From: a beta proteobacterium MWH-UniP1 | GTDB lineage: Bacteria; Pseudomonadota; Gammaproteobacteria; Burkholderiales; Burkholderiaceae_A | Assembly: GCA_036362785.1 (NCBI GenBank) | Contig: CP143625.1 | Span: forward strand, 683,401-747,400 | Direction of reading: 5' to 3' | DNA length: 64,000 nt | Shown: one piece after another, positions 63,608 to 64,000 of the stretch | Layout of the letters: every line of letters begins with the position of its first letter | How positions within the stretch are numbered: position 1 is the stretch's first letter | Notes under the pieces: model-generated | Database searches by the model: none | What the model saw: only the letters and a program-made list of their open reading frames with translations | What the model was told of the DNA's origin: nothing | Made by a program: the position numbers and the translations under genes

Positions 63608-64000
63608 ATGGAACACACTCTTCCCGCACTGCCTTACGCGCTTGATGCGCTTGCGCCGCACATCTCCAAAGAGACCCTGGAGTTTCACTACGGCAAGCAC
63701 CATCAGACTTATGTCACCAATCTGAACAATCTGATCAAGGGTTCTGAGTTTGAGAATTCTTCGCTTGAAGAGATTGTGAAGAAATCGTCCGGTGGCGTAT
63801 TCAACAACGCGGCCCAGATCTGGAATCACACGTTTTACTGGAACTCGCTTTCGCCCAAAGGTGGCGGCAAACCCTCTGGCGCCTTGGCTGCTGCGATTGA
63901 TGCCAAGTGGGGTTCCTTTGATGCCTTTAAAGAAGCCTTTACCAAAAGTGCCGTCGGCAACTTTGGCTCAAGCTGGACATGGCTAGTGAAAAAAGCCGAT
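63608..64000 (+). CDS. sodB: Superoxide dismutase (Fe), N-terminal part (cut by window end)
   Basis: The first 131 residues are present. [25 protein letters not shown] carries the first metal-ligand His, IWNHTFYW the second, and [11 protein letters not shown] is typical of Fe-type SodB. The C-terminal ligands lie beyond the window. It removes superoxide in the cytoplasm. AAGGATAAC precedes the ATG, 46 bp after xseA. Confidence 0.95.
   Translation, partial: MEHTLPALPYALDALAPHISKETLEFHYGKHHQTYVTNLNNLIKGSEFENSSLEEIVKKSSGGVFNNAAQIWNHTFYWNSLSPKGGGKPSGALAAAIDAKWGSFDAFKEAFTKSAVGNFGSSWTWLVKKAD

Overview
The window is a chromosomal segment of a betaproteobacterium, most likely of the order Burkholderiales. 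This is inferred from the rpsF-priB-rpsR-rplI-dnaB order, the mainly betaproteobacterial families DUF1841 and DUF3579, the prpB-prpC-acnD-prpF-prpE methylcitrate cluster, a Cys-type intracellular PHB depolymerase, and the lpxK-trm112-kdsB-adk block. No rRNA, tRNA, CRISPR array, phage or insertion sequence was seen. Nearly all of the window is coding, and the longest gap without a gene is under 300 bases.

Region by region. 1-3213: the 3' end of hemH, then two accessory ATPase genes lying between copies of a short palindrome. 3242-6997: the grpE-dnaK-dnaJ chaperone genes with two near-consensus sigma-32 promoters. 7049-11491 (minus): zapA, a TSUP permease, then mtnP, a class II aldolase, apt and mtnA, a set that fits the DHAP-shunt version of 5'-methylthioadenosine salvage. 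11571-20441 (minus): the methylcitrate pathway for propionate, with nnrD translationally coupled at its end. 20593-25467: DUF1841, a LysR regulator, nth, an orphan rnfB-like ferredoxin, phaZ, fpr and fdxA. 25584-27271: lutC and a 2-hydroxyacid dehydrogenase. 27234-39438: a two-component system followed by a 2,631-residue two-partner-secretion exoprotein and its outer-membrane transporter. 39557-39802: an orphan CcdA-like antitoxin. 40023-42869: ribosomal and replication genes. 42872-45422: fumarylpyruvate hydrolase-like and maleylpyruvate/maleylacetoacetate isomerase-like genes, then exbB-exbD. 45432-50827 (minus): a copper chaperone, a TRAP transporter, a mercaptopyruvate sulfurtransferase and a Rieske oxygenase. 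50910-54861: xseB-ispA-dxs-folE2. 54862-58913 (minus): yajQ and argG-argF-argD. 58989-64000: DUF3579, adk-kdsB-trm112-lpxK, xseA and the start of sodB.

Two themes stand out. First, a 13-bp palindrome GGTGTCWGACACC occurs at about ten loci, often as closely spaced pairs (6-10 bp, most often 8 bp). It lies mainly at gene borders, but in mtnA and nnrD it sits inside the reading frame, adding Val-Ser-Asp-Thr-type repeats to otherwise conserved enzymes. Second, the organosulfur operon contains no mtnB, mtnC or mtnD and uses an aldolase instead. The two-partner-secretion locus, with its own sensor/regulator pair, a 10-bp tandem repeat in its leader and a C-terminal Cys pair on the exoprotein, is the main cell-surface accessory system.

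All assignments come from reading the translated sequence and family motifs. No database search was run.
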